Source: Fidelibacterota bacterium (GTDB lineage: Bacteria > Fidelibacterota > UBA8477 > JABMPR01). From it: a stretch of DNA of 37,321 nt. The notes under the pieces are model-generated. The model was not told the origin of the DNA. It saw nothing but the letters and a program-made list of their open reading frames with translations, and ran no database searches. Position 1 is the first letter of the stretch. Each line of letters opens with the position of its first letter. This document shows positions 16,731-24,592 of the stretch, in pieces. The translations under genes were made by a program, and so were the position numbers. Location: assembly GCA_013203185.1 (NCBI GenBank), contig JABMOS010000096.1, positions 1 through 37,321 of the forward strand, in the 5' to 3' direction.

Positions 16731-18764
16731 TTAGGCTGTGACCCCATATTTAGTAATCAAATTTGAATAGCGAGGATGCTCCCTGAGCGAATCAAAGAAG
16801 GGATTGAGTTTGATCATCCAGATAGACACCGGGTTAGGATAAGTCAGCAATGATTCCAGCAGGTCGAATGCTAAATCTGCTTCCCCGGTTATGCTGTAAA
16901 CCTCTGCCAATCTGTATATATAATCAAAACCATCGACTGGGTAAGTTTCATTGGGTCGTTTCTGGATGGCTAATTTCCCGAGTTTTGTTGCCTCAAGTTT
17001 CTTGCCCTGCAAGGCTCTGATAAAACTCAAGCTGCTCAGGGCATTGGCATCGTCCTGGTCCTTGCTAATGAGATCTTCCTCCAGTCGGGCAGCTGAATCA
17101 AGTTGGGCAGCCAGGGACTCTACATCTCCCTGTAAATAGTGGACAACAGCTTTAAAATAGTGGATCAAATCCTTTGGGCCTGCATGGGCTATTTGTATCG
17201 CTGAATTATAGTTTCGTTCCTCAATGAGTAACCAGAATTTAACGGGCTTGAGCATTTCTGCATTCTCGGCAACCAGCAGACCATCATCTATCACCCCCAA
17301 AGCTTTCTTCGAATCCCCAAACCCATACTGGTAGGTTCGAGCTAGAAAGGTATAAACCAAAGCGTTCTCTGGATTTACTGTTAGCTCCGCCAAAAGAGCT
17401 TTCAGAGCGATATCATAATTCCGCATATAGGAATTATACCCTCCCCACCAGGCAGCATTGCCCACAGCATCTGGTTCCAGATCGTATGCCGCTTTGAGGT
17501 AGGTACCTGCCTTTTCCCAATTTCCCACATCGAAATATATTCGCCCTGTATGCTGGGCAAACTCACCACGTGTAGGTTCCAGCTTGAAGGCAATTTCAAA
17601 TTCAGCCAAAGCCGCTTCCTGATCATCTAGACACCAGTCATTAAAGACACCCTGGGCAAAGTGACTCTCTGCCTGTGCTGGAATCAGAGCACGAGCCTTC
17701 TTAAGGGCGTTTTCTGCCATGGTTTTTCTCTCTGGGGTTGGGTCCCAGTTTCGGCTCTGATATAACACGGAATGAACGATGGATAGCCTGGCATAGGCCA
17801 GTCCGAAGCTTGGATCAAGATCTACCGCCTTCTGGTACATGGCAGCTGCACGGAGATTGCCTTCTTTGGTTGTCTTGGTATACCAGTAGGTGTTACCCCT
17901 GAGGAAATAATCGTAGGCTTCCATATTGGTTGTTGGAATATTTTCTAAATGCTTTTCTTCTTCTGGAGTCAATGTTGACTTGAGTGCTGTGGCAATTTTC
18001 CGAGCTACATCGGTCTGAATGGAAAAAATATCGGCATATTCACGATCGTAGGTCTCAGCCCAGAGATGCTCATCGCTTTTGGCCTTGATAAGCTGAGCCA
18101 CAATACGTACCTGATCTCCTGCACGACGAACACTGCCTTCCAGAATATTGGCAGCGCCCACTTCTTCAGCAATTTCGTTCATGCTTTTATCAGAATCTTT
18201 GTATTTAATCATGGTGGTTCTTGAAATGATCTTCAGATCACCAATTTTTGATAATTGGGTGAGAATATCATCGTGAATCCCATCTGCAAAATAGGCGTCT
18301 TCCTCGTTGGATGAAAAATTGGTAAAGGGAAGTACTGCTACTGCCTTGGCATCCAGGATATCCAGGTTTTCTGCTTTGGTACCATACTTTTCAGAGGATT
18401 TATCGCTCACTCTAGGATAGGCTAAAAGGCCAACAATAGCTATGAGGAGCACGATAATAACACTATTCCCCGTGAAGGGTTTTTGCTCTTCAGTCTGCCT
18501 TTCGCCTGATTTAGGCGAACGTCGCAACCCTTCAGGGGTAAACTGAAAAGTCCAAGCCAAGCCGATTGCCATGGGAAAACCGCCTATGAGCGTCCAAAAT
18601 ACCGCCTTCACCACATAGCCAGGCAATCCCAGCATGGGAACAACAATATCTGCTGCTTCAAGAAGAGCAAATCCCACCCCCAGATACACTGCTACCGCCC
18701 GGAAAACCCTCCGATTTCGGAGTTCTTGCACTATTCCACCAGGACCGTTTTTTTGCTCGCTCAT
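16731..18764 (-). CDS. Membrane-anchored TolB_N (FlgO-like)/TPR protein, paralog 1
   Basis: The 677-residue first gene of the operon. It has a basic cytosolic start (QELRNRRVFRAVAVYL), hydrophobic segments at about 22-44 and 49-74, a cytosolic linker (TPEGLRRSPKSGE), and a third helix (about 101-117). Next comes a TolB_N domain (about 136-250) with AVAVLPF, FADGIHDDILTQLS, ILEGSVRR and EHLWAETYDR. TPR-type helical repeats run from about 270 to the end, including ALEXP-like turns such as DLDPSFGLAYARL. The predicted topology places the large part in the periplasm. ATG at 18764 has GGGGAT upstream, the clearest ribosome binding site of the operon. No catalytic domain is present; the role is unknown. 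Confidence 0.85.
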   Translation of the reverse strand: MSEQKNGPGGIVQELRNRRVFRAVAVYLGVGFALLEAADIVVPMLGLPGYVVKAVFWTLIGGFPMAIGLAWTFQFTPEGLRRSPKSGERQTEEQKPFTGNSVIIVLLIAIVGLLAYPRVSDKSSEKYGTKAENLDILDAKAVAVLPFTNFSSNEEDAYFADGIHDDILTQLSKIGDLKIISRTTMIKYKDSDKSMNEIAEEVGAANILEGSVRRAGDQVRIVAQLIKAKSDEHLWAETYDREYADIFSIQTDVARKIATALKSTLTPEEEKHLENIPTTNMEAYDYFLRGNTYWYTKTTKEGNLRAAAMYQKAVDLDPSFGLAYARLSIVHSVLYQSRNWDPTPERKTMAENALKKARALIPAQAESHFAQGVFNDWCLDDQEAALAEFEIAFKLEPTRGEFAQHTGRIYFDVGNWEKAGTYLKAAYDLEPDAVGNAAWWGGYNSYMRNYDIALKALLAELTVNPENALVYTFLARTYQYGFGDSKKALGVIDDGLLVAENAEMLKPVKFWLLIEERNYNSAIQIAHAGPKDLIHYFKAVVHYLQGDVESLAAQLDSAARLEEDLISKDQDDANALSSLSFIRALQGKKLEATKLGKLAIQKRPNETYPVDGFDYIYRLAEVYSITGEADLAFDLLESLLTYPNPVSIWMIKLNPFFDSLREHPRYSNLITKYGVTA

Positions 18765-18910
18765 GACATCCCCATCAGGTTTCTATTAGAATGGCTGAAA
18801 ATGGTATAGAGGCCCACAAAATGCAATATCTATTTTAAGATATAAATAGTCATGTTTAAACGATTTATGACAAGCAATAGACGCGATTTAGCACCTATTT
18901 TTTGATTATC

Positions 18911-19672
18911 CTAAAATCTAAGGGAAAGACAGCTCAGCCCACCATCTAGCTTCCTGAATTCGGACACATCAACTTCCAGCACATCATATCCGGCCTGGCT
19001 GATGGTTTGGAGGGCATGAGGATAACCCTGGGGAACAAGAACGGTATCATTGATCCAGATAGAGTTCGCAGCATAACTTTCTGACGGCTCAATGGGCAAA
19101 ATATTGAAACTCTGAAAATCAGGATGGGTGAGAAACTCGCCACAGGCCAGGAGGTTATTGCCTTCCAGATAGGCCACTCCTGTTTTCAGATGGAGCACTT
19201 CCTTCAAATCAACCACAGATCCAGTAAATCCATATTTTTGGAGATAAGCTAGTAGTTGATGAGCTCCCCATAGGTTTGTACGTGCAGATAAGCCGATAAA
19301 AAAATGTGAATCCACCATCATCACATCGCCTGCTTCAAGGGTACCTGGTGTTTGGATTGCTTCAATATTCTCAAAGTAGTGTTCTAGCAAACCTCGCATG
19401 CCCTGAATTTCTCCACGTCGTGAGGGGGCGCCAGGGGTGGTAATAATGGCACACGTATTTGTGAGCAGTGCCACATCTTCTATAAAGGTTGAGTCAGGAA
19501 ATTCAGGCAGTGCTTCCAGACAGGTGACCTCCAAACCACAGGATTCAAGGGCCTGGATGTAGGCCTCATGTTGTTGCACTGCCAGATCAAAGTCAGGCTT
19601 GCCATCATTGGCAGAGGTGAGACCATTGATCATAGTGGGTGCGGGCTTTCTGACGATGGCTTTGGTGAACAT
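18911..19672 (-). CDS. ddaH: Dimethylargininase (DDAH)-like guanidino-modifying hydrolase
   Basis: Hydrolase of the amidinotransferase/pentein superfamily, expected to convert N-omega-dimethylarginine to citrulline and dimethylamine (EC 3.5.3.18) in the cytoplasm. Family motifs are FIEDVAL (63-69), TLEAGDVM (E113), LHLKTGV with the catalytic His161, and the C-terminal LDGGLSCLSLRF with the nucleophile Cys248. The 253-residue length matches bacterial DDAH. A close relative acting on arginine or another guanidine cannot be excluded. The ATG is preceded by GGAGTAGG. The gene is divergent from the BASS transporter across a 281-base gap. Confidence 0.88.
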   Translation of the reverse strand: MFTKAIVRKPAPTMINGLTSANDGKPDFDLAVQQHEAYIQALESCGLEVTCLEALPEFPDSTFIEDVALLTNTCAIITTPGAPSRRGEIQGMRGLLEHYFENIEAIQTPGTLEAGDVMMVDSHFFIGLSARTNLWGAHQLLAYLQKYGFTGSVVDLKEVLHLKTGVAYLEGNNLLACGEFLTHPDFQSFNILPIEPSESYAANSIWINDTVLVPQGYPHALQTISQAGYDVLEVDVSEFRKLDGGLSCLSLRF

Positions 19673-19953
19673 TTCCTACTCCCGATCTGAATAATTATAA
19701 AAGGGACGACGAATCCGACCAAAAATAACCAGCCCCTTATTACTCACAAGGTCTCAAAACAGCATTATATGGAATAGATGATTAGCACAGTAGTTTCCAT
19801 TGAAAAAGAGTAACAATATTTGCAGAATAGTCTATTTTGGGTTGAATCAAAAAAGTGGGGAACGAATGAATACGTAGCCAATCGCCGAGCTATTCATATC
19901 TGCTACCCACAAATACAGCCAAGTAGAATCATAACAAAGAATGGAGTACTTCA

Positions 19954-20835
19954 ATGATTATTGATATCATTTTACCCCTATCCCTTGTCTTTATCATGTT
20001 CAGCCTCGGTTTGAGTCTAACTATTGATGATTTCAAGAATATTGCAAGACAGCCCAAGGTCTTTGCCGTGGGTATTCTGAACCAGATGGTACTGCTCCCC
20101 CTGGTTGCATTTGGAATCATTCTGTTGTTTGGGCTCACAAAAGAAATGGCTGTGGGACTCATGATCCTGGCCTGTTGTCCAGGGGGCGTGACATCAAATA
20201 TTCTCACAAAAATGGCCAAAGGAGATACTGCCCTTTCCATTTCATACACAGCAGTGGTGAGTGTTGTTAGCGTTATCACCCTGCCAATCATCACCGGTTT
20301 TTCTATTGTCTATTTTATGGGTGCAGAAGCTCCTCCCATTAATGTGATTTCTCTGGGCATCACCATGTTTTTAATCACTGCTGTTCCAGTGGCTATTGGA
20401 TTAGTGGTTCACCACAAGGCTGTGGATTTCACAAATGGATTCGAGCCCAAGGCCAGCAAAGTTTCTGCAATTCTATTTGTGATTATTGTCATCGGTGCCC
20501 TGTCCAGCGAGTGGGATACATTCGTGAATAATGTCACCATTCTAGGACCTGGAATTGTAACCTTGATTATTGTCATGTTACTCATGGGCTATAGCAGCGC
20601 TCATCTTTTTAAGATGACTGAGGCTCAATCAGTCTCTGTTGCTATTGCTACGGGTATCCAAAATGCCACAGTCGGAATAACGGTTGGCAATCTCATTCTA
20701 CCCTCTAGTGAGGGCTTGTCCCTGTTAAGTCTGCCTTCAGGAGTTTACGGAATACTCATGTATATGGTTTGCCTGCCCATCGTATTTGGCTATGTCAAAT
20801 GGCTACATCCAAAAGGAGTTGGAGCAGCAGCCTAA
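19954..20835 (+). CDS. Bile acid:sodium symporter (BASS) family transporter
   Basis: Polytopic inner membrane protein of the BASS/SBF family, which co-transports an organic anion with sodium. About nine to ten hydrophobic segments span the 293 residues. Family signatures are the N-terminal FSLGLSLTIDDF, the first crossing-region motif LACCPGGVTSNI (about 72-83) and the second, ATGIQNATVGI (about 231-241). The usual length is about 290-330 residues. The start has GGAG eight bases before the ATG. The substrate is not predictable; in bacteria these carry bile salts, pantoate, 2-keto acids or other organic acids. The neighbouring dimethylargininase does not obviously share a pathway. Confidence 0.9.
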   Translation: MIIDIILPLSLVFIMFSLGLSLTIDDFKNIARQPKVFAVGILNQMVLLPLVAFGIILLFGLTKEMAVGLMILACCPGGVTSNILTKMAKGDTALSISYTAVVSVVSVITLPIITGFSIVYFMGAEAPPINVISLGITMFLITAVPVAIGLVVHHKAVDFTNGFEPKASKVSAILFVIIVIGALSSEWDTFVNNVTILGPGIVTLIIVMLLMGYSSAHLFKMTEAQSVSVAIATGIQNATVGITVGNLILPSSEGLSLLSLPSGVYGILMYMVCLPIVFGYVKWLHPKGVGAAA

Positions 20836-20935
20836 CAATTACGAGGACCAACCAATGGAATTCCAGGTACCCAAATGGGTATTGTCTCAAGATGTGTTTT
20901 GCTTAAAATGGTACTTAGAGTTGGTGAAAAGTCTA

Positions 20936-21310
20936 TCAGTTGAAGTTACGGTTGCCCTTGCTGAGCGCCTTCGTCACTGATCGTAAAAACTCTGGAACAT
21001 CAAACGGTTTTTCAAAGGTATACTTTACACCCAGGGCTGAGACAAAGTTTAAATACTCAGGGAATCCTGCAGACATGGCAATTATTTCTGGTGCAGGGTG
21101 ATATTTCAAGAGTTCCAGACATACTTCGAAACCCTCTTTGCGAGGCATAATCATATCAGTTATTACGAGATCATGGTGTTCTTTGTTAAAGAGATCCATT
21201 CCTGCGATTCCATCTTGGGCCAGATCAACTTTATAACCTTCCATTTCCAGCATTGTAACCATGAATTCACCCATGGATTCTTCATCTTCTATAACCAATA
21301 TGTTCGACAT
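20936..21310 (-). CDS. Single-domain (CheY-like) response regulator
   Basis: A stand-alone receiver domain of 124 residues. The acidic pocket is at VIEDEE (E8, D9), the phospho-acceptor is D52 in LVITDMIMP, the conserved Ser/Thr position is in IIAMSAG (S80), and the invariant lysine is K101 in FEKPF. There is no output domain, so it would act by protein interaction or as a phosphorelay intermediate. The frame ends convergent with the BASS transporter gene. It lies about 2.7 kb from the sensor kinase block and could be a partner, though it is not in that operon. Confidence 0.93.
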   Translation of the reverse strand: MSNILVIEDEESMGEFMVTMLEMEGYKVDLAQDGIAGMDLFNKEHHDLVITDMIMPRKEGFEVCLELLKYHPAPEIIAMSAGFPEYLNFVSALGVKYTFEKPFDVPEFLRSVTKALSKGNRNFN

Positions 21311-21556
21311 AAATCACCTATTCCATTTTCCCCATAAGACCTGCATACAAATAAAAGCTACTGCCAACTATAGTTCAAAGACTGCGCCATTCTATAGACA
21401 TAGTCTTATCTACATGTTATTATTGCTTTTACAAATTTTCCCAACGAAATAATATATGGCTAGAGTGTCATCGAATATTTACAGTTCCCACTGGACTGTA
21501 GGATTTATGACACAGTTTGCAGAATTAAATCTACATGCTGGGGTAACCAGAAACCT

Positions 21557-22447
21557 TTATTTGTCCTCCCCCCTGGGCAGGTCGCTAGACAATAATGCCA
21601 GCTTGAAATATGGATCAATCACCTCACTATGGCCAAGGGTAGTAAATACGGTGACAATTTTTGAGGCCTTCAAATCTGCTTCAGAAACATCATTTTTGTC
21701 AAAACGTTGATTGTAAATCCCCCAGTCATTTAAATCATCAATCAGATCAGCGCTGTTTTGGGCGGTTCCACCATTTGGTGTGGTTATGTTGATCAATCTA
21801 CCATGATAATTTTCAAGCCAATGGATGTAATTTTCCACCTGTCCATAGAGGGCATCAAATAGATAAACCTCTGATATGCGATGGGTTAATCCCCCCCGGT
21901 TCAGGATCAATGAAATAACCCGATACGCACCGGAATGACCTGACAAAATGATTTTTCCCGGGATAATACTATCAATCTTTTTTTCAGAGCTAAGAAAAGC
22001 CATTACATCTTCAACCAGTGCCTTAAAGACTTGAGGTTCTTCCAATTTACCACCAAATGAGTCAGATGCATGCTTTGGGCCTTCTGGGAAAACAAATATT
22101 GCATTGGTGTTGCTGGCCGAAAATTGATCGAGCAGGTTGAACTTTTCCAAGGATTCTTGGATGCTATTCCCCCACCCATGAAAATAGAACACAAGATTTA
22201 CTGTTTCTGATTTGCGGAAATCATCTGGTATAAAAATAGCCACAGAGGAATCATTGTAATGCTCCTCAAAACTAAAGTGGGTATCATTGTAATCATGCCC
22301 TCCCGCCCTTTCAGGGTGTGGGAATGGGCTATGGGAACTACTAATAATGGCAAGTTGCCCACTGGAAACCTTTGTCCACTCAGTTGACTTACACATGGAA
22401 AGACTGGTCATCAGGAATATTACCAGGGGGAAAACAATTTTTTTCAT
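21557..22447 (-). CDS. Alpha/beta-hydrolase lipoprotein
   Basis: A putative surface or periplasmic esterase/hydrolase of 296 residues. Residues 1-19 form a lipoprotein signal with Cys19 (SLSMC). The hydrolase fold is indicated by the oxyanion-loop motif YFHGWGNS (88-95), the nucleophile elbow LSGHSGAYR with Ser172, a candidate acid in YLFDALYG (D198) and a candidate His in TLGHSEV (H273). The substrate is unknown. Start ATG at 22447 has GAGG five bases upstream. Its upstream gap contains a decayed gene end and hairpins described separately. The lack of a close named family suggests a lineage-specific enzyme. Confidence 0.78.
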   Translation of the reverse strand: MKKIVFPLVIFLMTSLSMCKSTEWTKVSSGQLAIISSSHSPFPHPERAGGHDYNDTHFSFEEHYNDSSVAIFIPDDFRKSETVNLVFYFHGWGNSIQESLEKFNLLDQFSASNTNAIFVFPEGPKHASDSFGGKLEEPQVFKALVEDVMAFLSSEKKIDSIIPGKIILSGHSGAYRVISLILNRGGLTHRISEVYLFDALYGQVENYIHWLENYHGRLINITTPNGGTAQNSADLIDDLNDWGIYNQRFDKNDVSEADLKASKIVTVFTTLGHSEVIDPYFKLALLSSDLPRGEDK

Positions 22448-22521
22448 AGGTGCCTCACTTAAGTCAGGGAATCAATAGTCACTGAAACTAACATGGAACT
22501 TAGGCCACGGGCAAGAATGAA

Positions 22522-22552
22522 CAAGGCCCTCAAAAAGAGGGCTTTGTTTTTT
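22522..22552. terminator. Hairpin with T-run, probable (bidirectional) terminator
   Basis: CAAGGCCCTC (22522-22531) pairs with GAGGGCTTTG (22537-22546), a ten-base stem with one G-T pair and an A-only loop, followed on the plus strand by six T. No plus-strand gene precedes it. On the minus strand it lies just past the relic gene end at 22550-22596, with a weaker T-rich tail, so it probably once terminated that gene. Confidence 0.55.
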
Positions 22553-22596
22553 ATCATGTCTACTTAAGGCGTTTTGGAAATAAGCTGATACAGCTA
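22550..22596 (-). pseudogene. Decayed copy of the 3' end of the small lipoprotein gene
   Basis: This 47-base segment aligns without gaps to 22867-22913, with 38 of 47 identical bases by eye. It spans the last codons and the following bases of the 22891 gene. The copy still reads AVSAYF, but the stop codon TAA has become CAA, and reading back into the copy meets in-frame stops. It looks like the remnant of a tandem paralog. Confidence 0.6.
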
Positions 22597-22828
22597 AAGG
22601 GAATCGTTTACTCTCAAGTTTTCACAACGAAGAAAACGAAAAGAACCAATAATCCTATTTAGATTCGTGATCTTCGTCAGACTTGTCTATCGAAACCCAT
22701 AGGGTGTAGATAGAGTCGTTGTGAGAGTAAAACAAATTAACGCTTAGGCCCTGTCTGCATACTTAACCGCCAAATTTTTGCAGCTAACTTTAGAGGGAGT
22801 TCGCCCTCCAACCCCGTAGCCCTAGAGC

Positions 22829-22860
22829 AAAAAAAGAGGCCGCCCCTTTAGGACAGCCTC
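22829..22860 (-). terminator. Intrinsic terminator of the 22891 lipoprotein gene
   Basis: On the minus strand GAGGCTGTCC pairs with GGGCGGCCTC around a five-base loop (ten pairs including two G-U). Seven T follow directly. It begins about 30 bases past the stop codon of the lipoprotein gene. Confidence 0.82.
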
Positions 22861-22866
22861 CGGTTG

Positions 22867-22913
22867 TTTATAGTTTCTTGTTAAGGAGTTTTAGAAATAA
22901 GCAGAGACAGCTA
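22867..22913 (-). repeat. Intact counterpart of the duplicated 3' segment
   Basis: It covers the last eight codons or so of the 22891 gene and 24 bases beyond. It matches 22550-22596 at 38 of 47 positions in the same orientation, 317 bases apart, which indicates an old tandem duplication. Confidence 0.6.
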
Positions 22914-23286
22914 TGGCAGTTGTTTCGTTTGCTGTTGCATAATTAAATTTGTAGCCGGTCAACTTGTCATATCCATCATCATAGGTGCCATTATCGTTGG
23001 TGTCGAGATATACAAAGGCAGTGAGATTGCCTTCAGATCCAGATCCCAGGACAAATTTCTGAGTGGTTTTTTTGTTCGCTTCAATTTGATATTGATCCAA
23101 AACATTTATTTCAGCGCCTTCACAGTTTGAATAGCATCCATCAGATATTGCCAGGTACCAATCGCCTTCCTCTGAAAAATATGAATCATCGGTCCAGATC
23201 ACGCCTGCATCCACGTAGCGAGGGTTTTCACAATTGCTTAAAACCAATGCGATTAAAATGGTAGTAATGATGTTTAGATTTTTCAT
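22891..23286 (-). CDS. Small Asp-rich lipoprotein, unknown function
   Basis: I do not recognise this 131-residue protein. Residues 1-19 form a lipoprotein signal (LVLSNC, Cys19). The mature part has two close cysteines (GCYSNCEG) and an acidic, glycine-containing stretch (YLDTNDNGTYDDGYDKL, about 93-109) resembling calcium-binding DxNDNG-type loops. The C-terminus AVSAYF is short and hydrophobic. ATG at 23286 has a near-perfect site, AAGGAG seven bases upstream. A strong terminator follows, so it is expressed as a single gene or at the end of a transcript. A decayed paralog lies just downstream. It is probably surface or periplasmic; calcium binding is a guess. Confidence 0.75.
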   Translation of the reverse strand: MKNLNIITTILIALVLSNCENPRYVDAGVIWTDDSYFSEEGDWYLAISDGCYSNCEGAEINVLDQYQIEANKKTTQKFVLGSGSEGNLTAFVYLDTNDNGTYDDGYDKLTGYKFNYATANETTAIAVSAYF

Positions 23287-23535
23287 GTCGGGCTCCTTGT
23301 TGGTGATTTCCTTGACAGCACCAGGTTAAGCATCAAGTCAATTTCAAAGGTAAGGCTATCCCTGATTATTTGATAGAAAGACCCCCAAAGGGGTTGTCCC
23401 TTTTGATTAGTCACGGATAATTTCCCCTTACAGGCCCTTGTCAACACCATTTCTACTCCATGAGCCTCAAGAATGCTATGAATTAAAAAAACATATTTTT
23501 TTTGAACTATATAAATCCCAGGCAGGTAGGCCTCA

Positions 23536-23595
23536 CTCGATTTTGAGCTCATTCTGGGCTGTTAGGATATATTTAAACCTCAAATCAAAATCGAG
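23536..23595. repeat. Perfect 11-base inverted repeat in a divergent promoter region
   Basis: CTCGATTTTGA at 23536-23546 is exactly complementary to TCAAAATCGAG at 23585-23595, with a 38-base spacer. It lies about 90-150 bases upstream of the REC-PAS start and could be a paired operator or a stem. Confidence 0.5.
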
Positions 23596-23622
23596 AAAAC
23601 ATGCCCCACGTAAAAGGGTGGA

Positions 23623-23650
23623 TTGCTTAGTTCTTCTAGTGGATTATATT
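23623..23650 (+). promoter_or_regulatory. Possible promoter of the REC-PAS gene
   Basis: TTGCTT (23623-23628) and TATATT (23645-23650) are separated by 16 bases and lie 35 bases before the ATG. The -10 matches five of six consensus positions, the -35 only three. Weak support. Confidence 0.28.
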
Positions 23651-23684
23651 GACAGGAAAGCCACAATAATTATTGGAAGTTATC

Positions 23685-24443
23685 ATGTCGAACGTGTCTA
23701 ATGCACTTATAGTAGAAAAAGAAACGCCTACGCGAATTTTGGTTGTAGAAGATGATCCACAAATGGCCAAATTTATCAGTTTCAAATTGGGGTATCTTGG
23801 GTATGAGGTAGTTGGACATGCCAGCAACGAATCCATGGCAATTCAACTGGCCAAGGAGCTTCATCCAGATCTCATCCTTATGGACATCATTCTGGACAAT
23901 GATGACGACGGAATAGAGACTGCCAACAAAATTCTGGCATTTACAGATGTCCCCATTGTCTATCTCACTGCCCAGGAGGACGATGCCGTATTCCAGCGTG
24001 CGAAAATCACCAAACCTTTTGGCTATTTGTTAAAACCCTTTAATGATCGAGATTTGAATTTAGTCGTTGAAACTGCCACCTATCGTCAGGACCAAAAAGT
24101 AAAGCTGTCCCGTGCTTTAGAAGATGCTAGAAGCATTATAAATAGTTCTTTTGTCATGATTATCAGCTTGAATCGTGAGGATAAAATTGTTGAATATAAC
24201 CAGGCCGCTGAGTGGGAATTGGGTTATCCCTATGAAGAGGTTAGGGGTAGAAGTATACTGGAATTCCTAAGCCATAGCGAAGATCTTTTATTCATCAAAG
24301 AAAATATTGCCCGAGGGAAACGCTGTCAGCTAGAAATAGAATTTAAACATCAGAGCGGGAAAATCCTGAACTGTTTGCTTTCCCTATCCCTTCTTAAAGA
24401 CTCCCATGACAACAACAATGGAATCTTAATGATTTCATATTAG
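23685..24443 (+). CDS. REC-PAS response regulator without output domain
   Basis: A 252-residue protein with an N-terminal receiver domain (about 16-130; VVEDDP, phospho-acceptor D67 in LILMDIIL, YLTAQ, invariant Lys in LLKPF). A C-terminal PAS domain follows (about 140-250; IINSSFVMIISLN, NQAAEWELGYPYEEVRGRS). There is no kinase, HTH or cyclase domain. A frame can be extended to TTG at 23673, but GGAAG five bases before the ATG at 23685 acts as its ribosome binding site, so I use the ATG. It converges with the TPR sensor kinase gene and probably receives phosphate from one of the kinases in the adjacent operon. Single REC-PAS proteins usually act by protein contact. Confidence 0.88.
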   Translation: MSNVSNALIVEKETPTRILVVEDDPQMAKFISFKLGYLGYEVVGHASNESMAIQLAKELHPDLILMDIILDNDDDGIETANKILAFTDVPIVYLTAQEDDAVFQRAKITKPFGYLLKPFNDRDLNLVVETATYRQDQKVKLSRALEDARSIINSSFVMIISLNREDKIVEYNQAAEWELGYPYEEVRGRSILEFLSHSEDLLFIKENIARGKRCQLEIEFKHQSGKILNCLLSLSLLKDSHDNNNGILMISY

Positions 24444-24592
24444 TGCTTTAGCAAGCACTCCCCGTTTCTGGCTCACCCCCTCATCTCCTGACATTCTACA
24501 TCTACACAAACCCACTTATCACTCGTGGCTACTTGAAACTATTTTTTTTGGGGGGAGTCGATGCAGAGCTTGGAGGAAGCTTGGAATCTCTG

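Larger units (their letters stand above)
22448..22890. other. Gene-free gap with a relic 3' end and several hairpins
   Basis: No intact gene. The gap holds, left to right, a GC-rich hairpin with a T-run (22522-22552), a decayed copy of the end of the next gene (22550-22596), a long interrupted dyad (22607-22731), a five-base stem (22793-22808), and the strong terminator of the 22891 gene (22829-22860). A minus-strand frame open at about 22655-22762 lacks a start codon and could be a further gene remnant. Confidence 0.6.
23287..23684. other. Divergent intergenic region between the small lipoprotein and REC-PAS genes
   Basis: About 400 bases without a convincing gene. A minus-strand frame (23283-23552) would read through the lipoprotein ribosome binding site and has no recognisable motif, so I do not call it. 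The region should hold both divergent promoters, and it contains the 11-base inverted repeat described separately. Confidence 0.5.

Noticed and set aside
21480-21500. TACAGT/ACTGTA dyad between the receiver and hydrolase genes
   Set aside because: Only six-base arms and no T-run; within chance expectation.
23283-23552. 89-residue minus-strand open frame upstream of the small lipoprotein
   Set aside because: It reads through the lipoprotein's ribosome binding site, shows no domain or signal, and overlaps the start codon; most likely a chance frame in a regulatory region.
24442-24459. Hairpin AGTGCTT/AAGCACT after the REC-PAS gene
   Set aside because: A perfect seven-base stem, but no T-run follows on the plus strand, so I did not call it a terminator.
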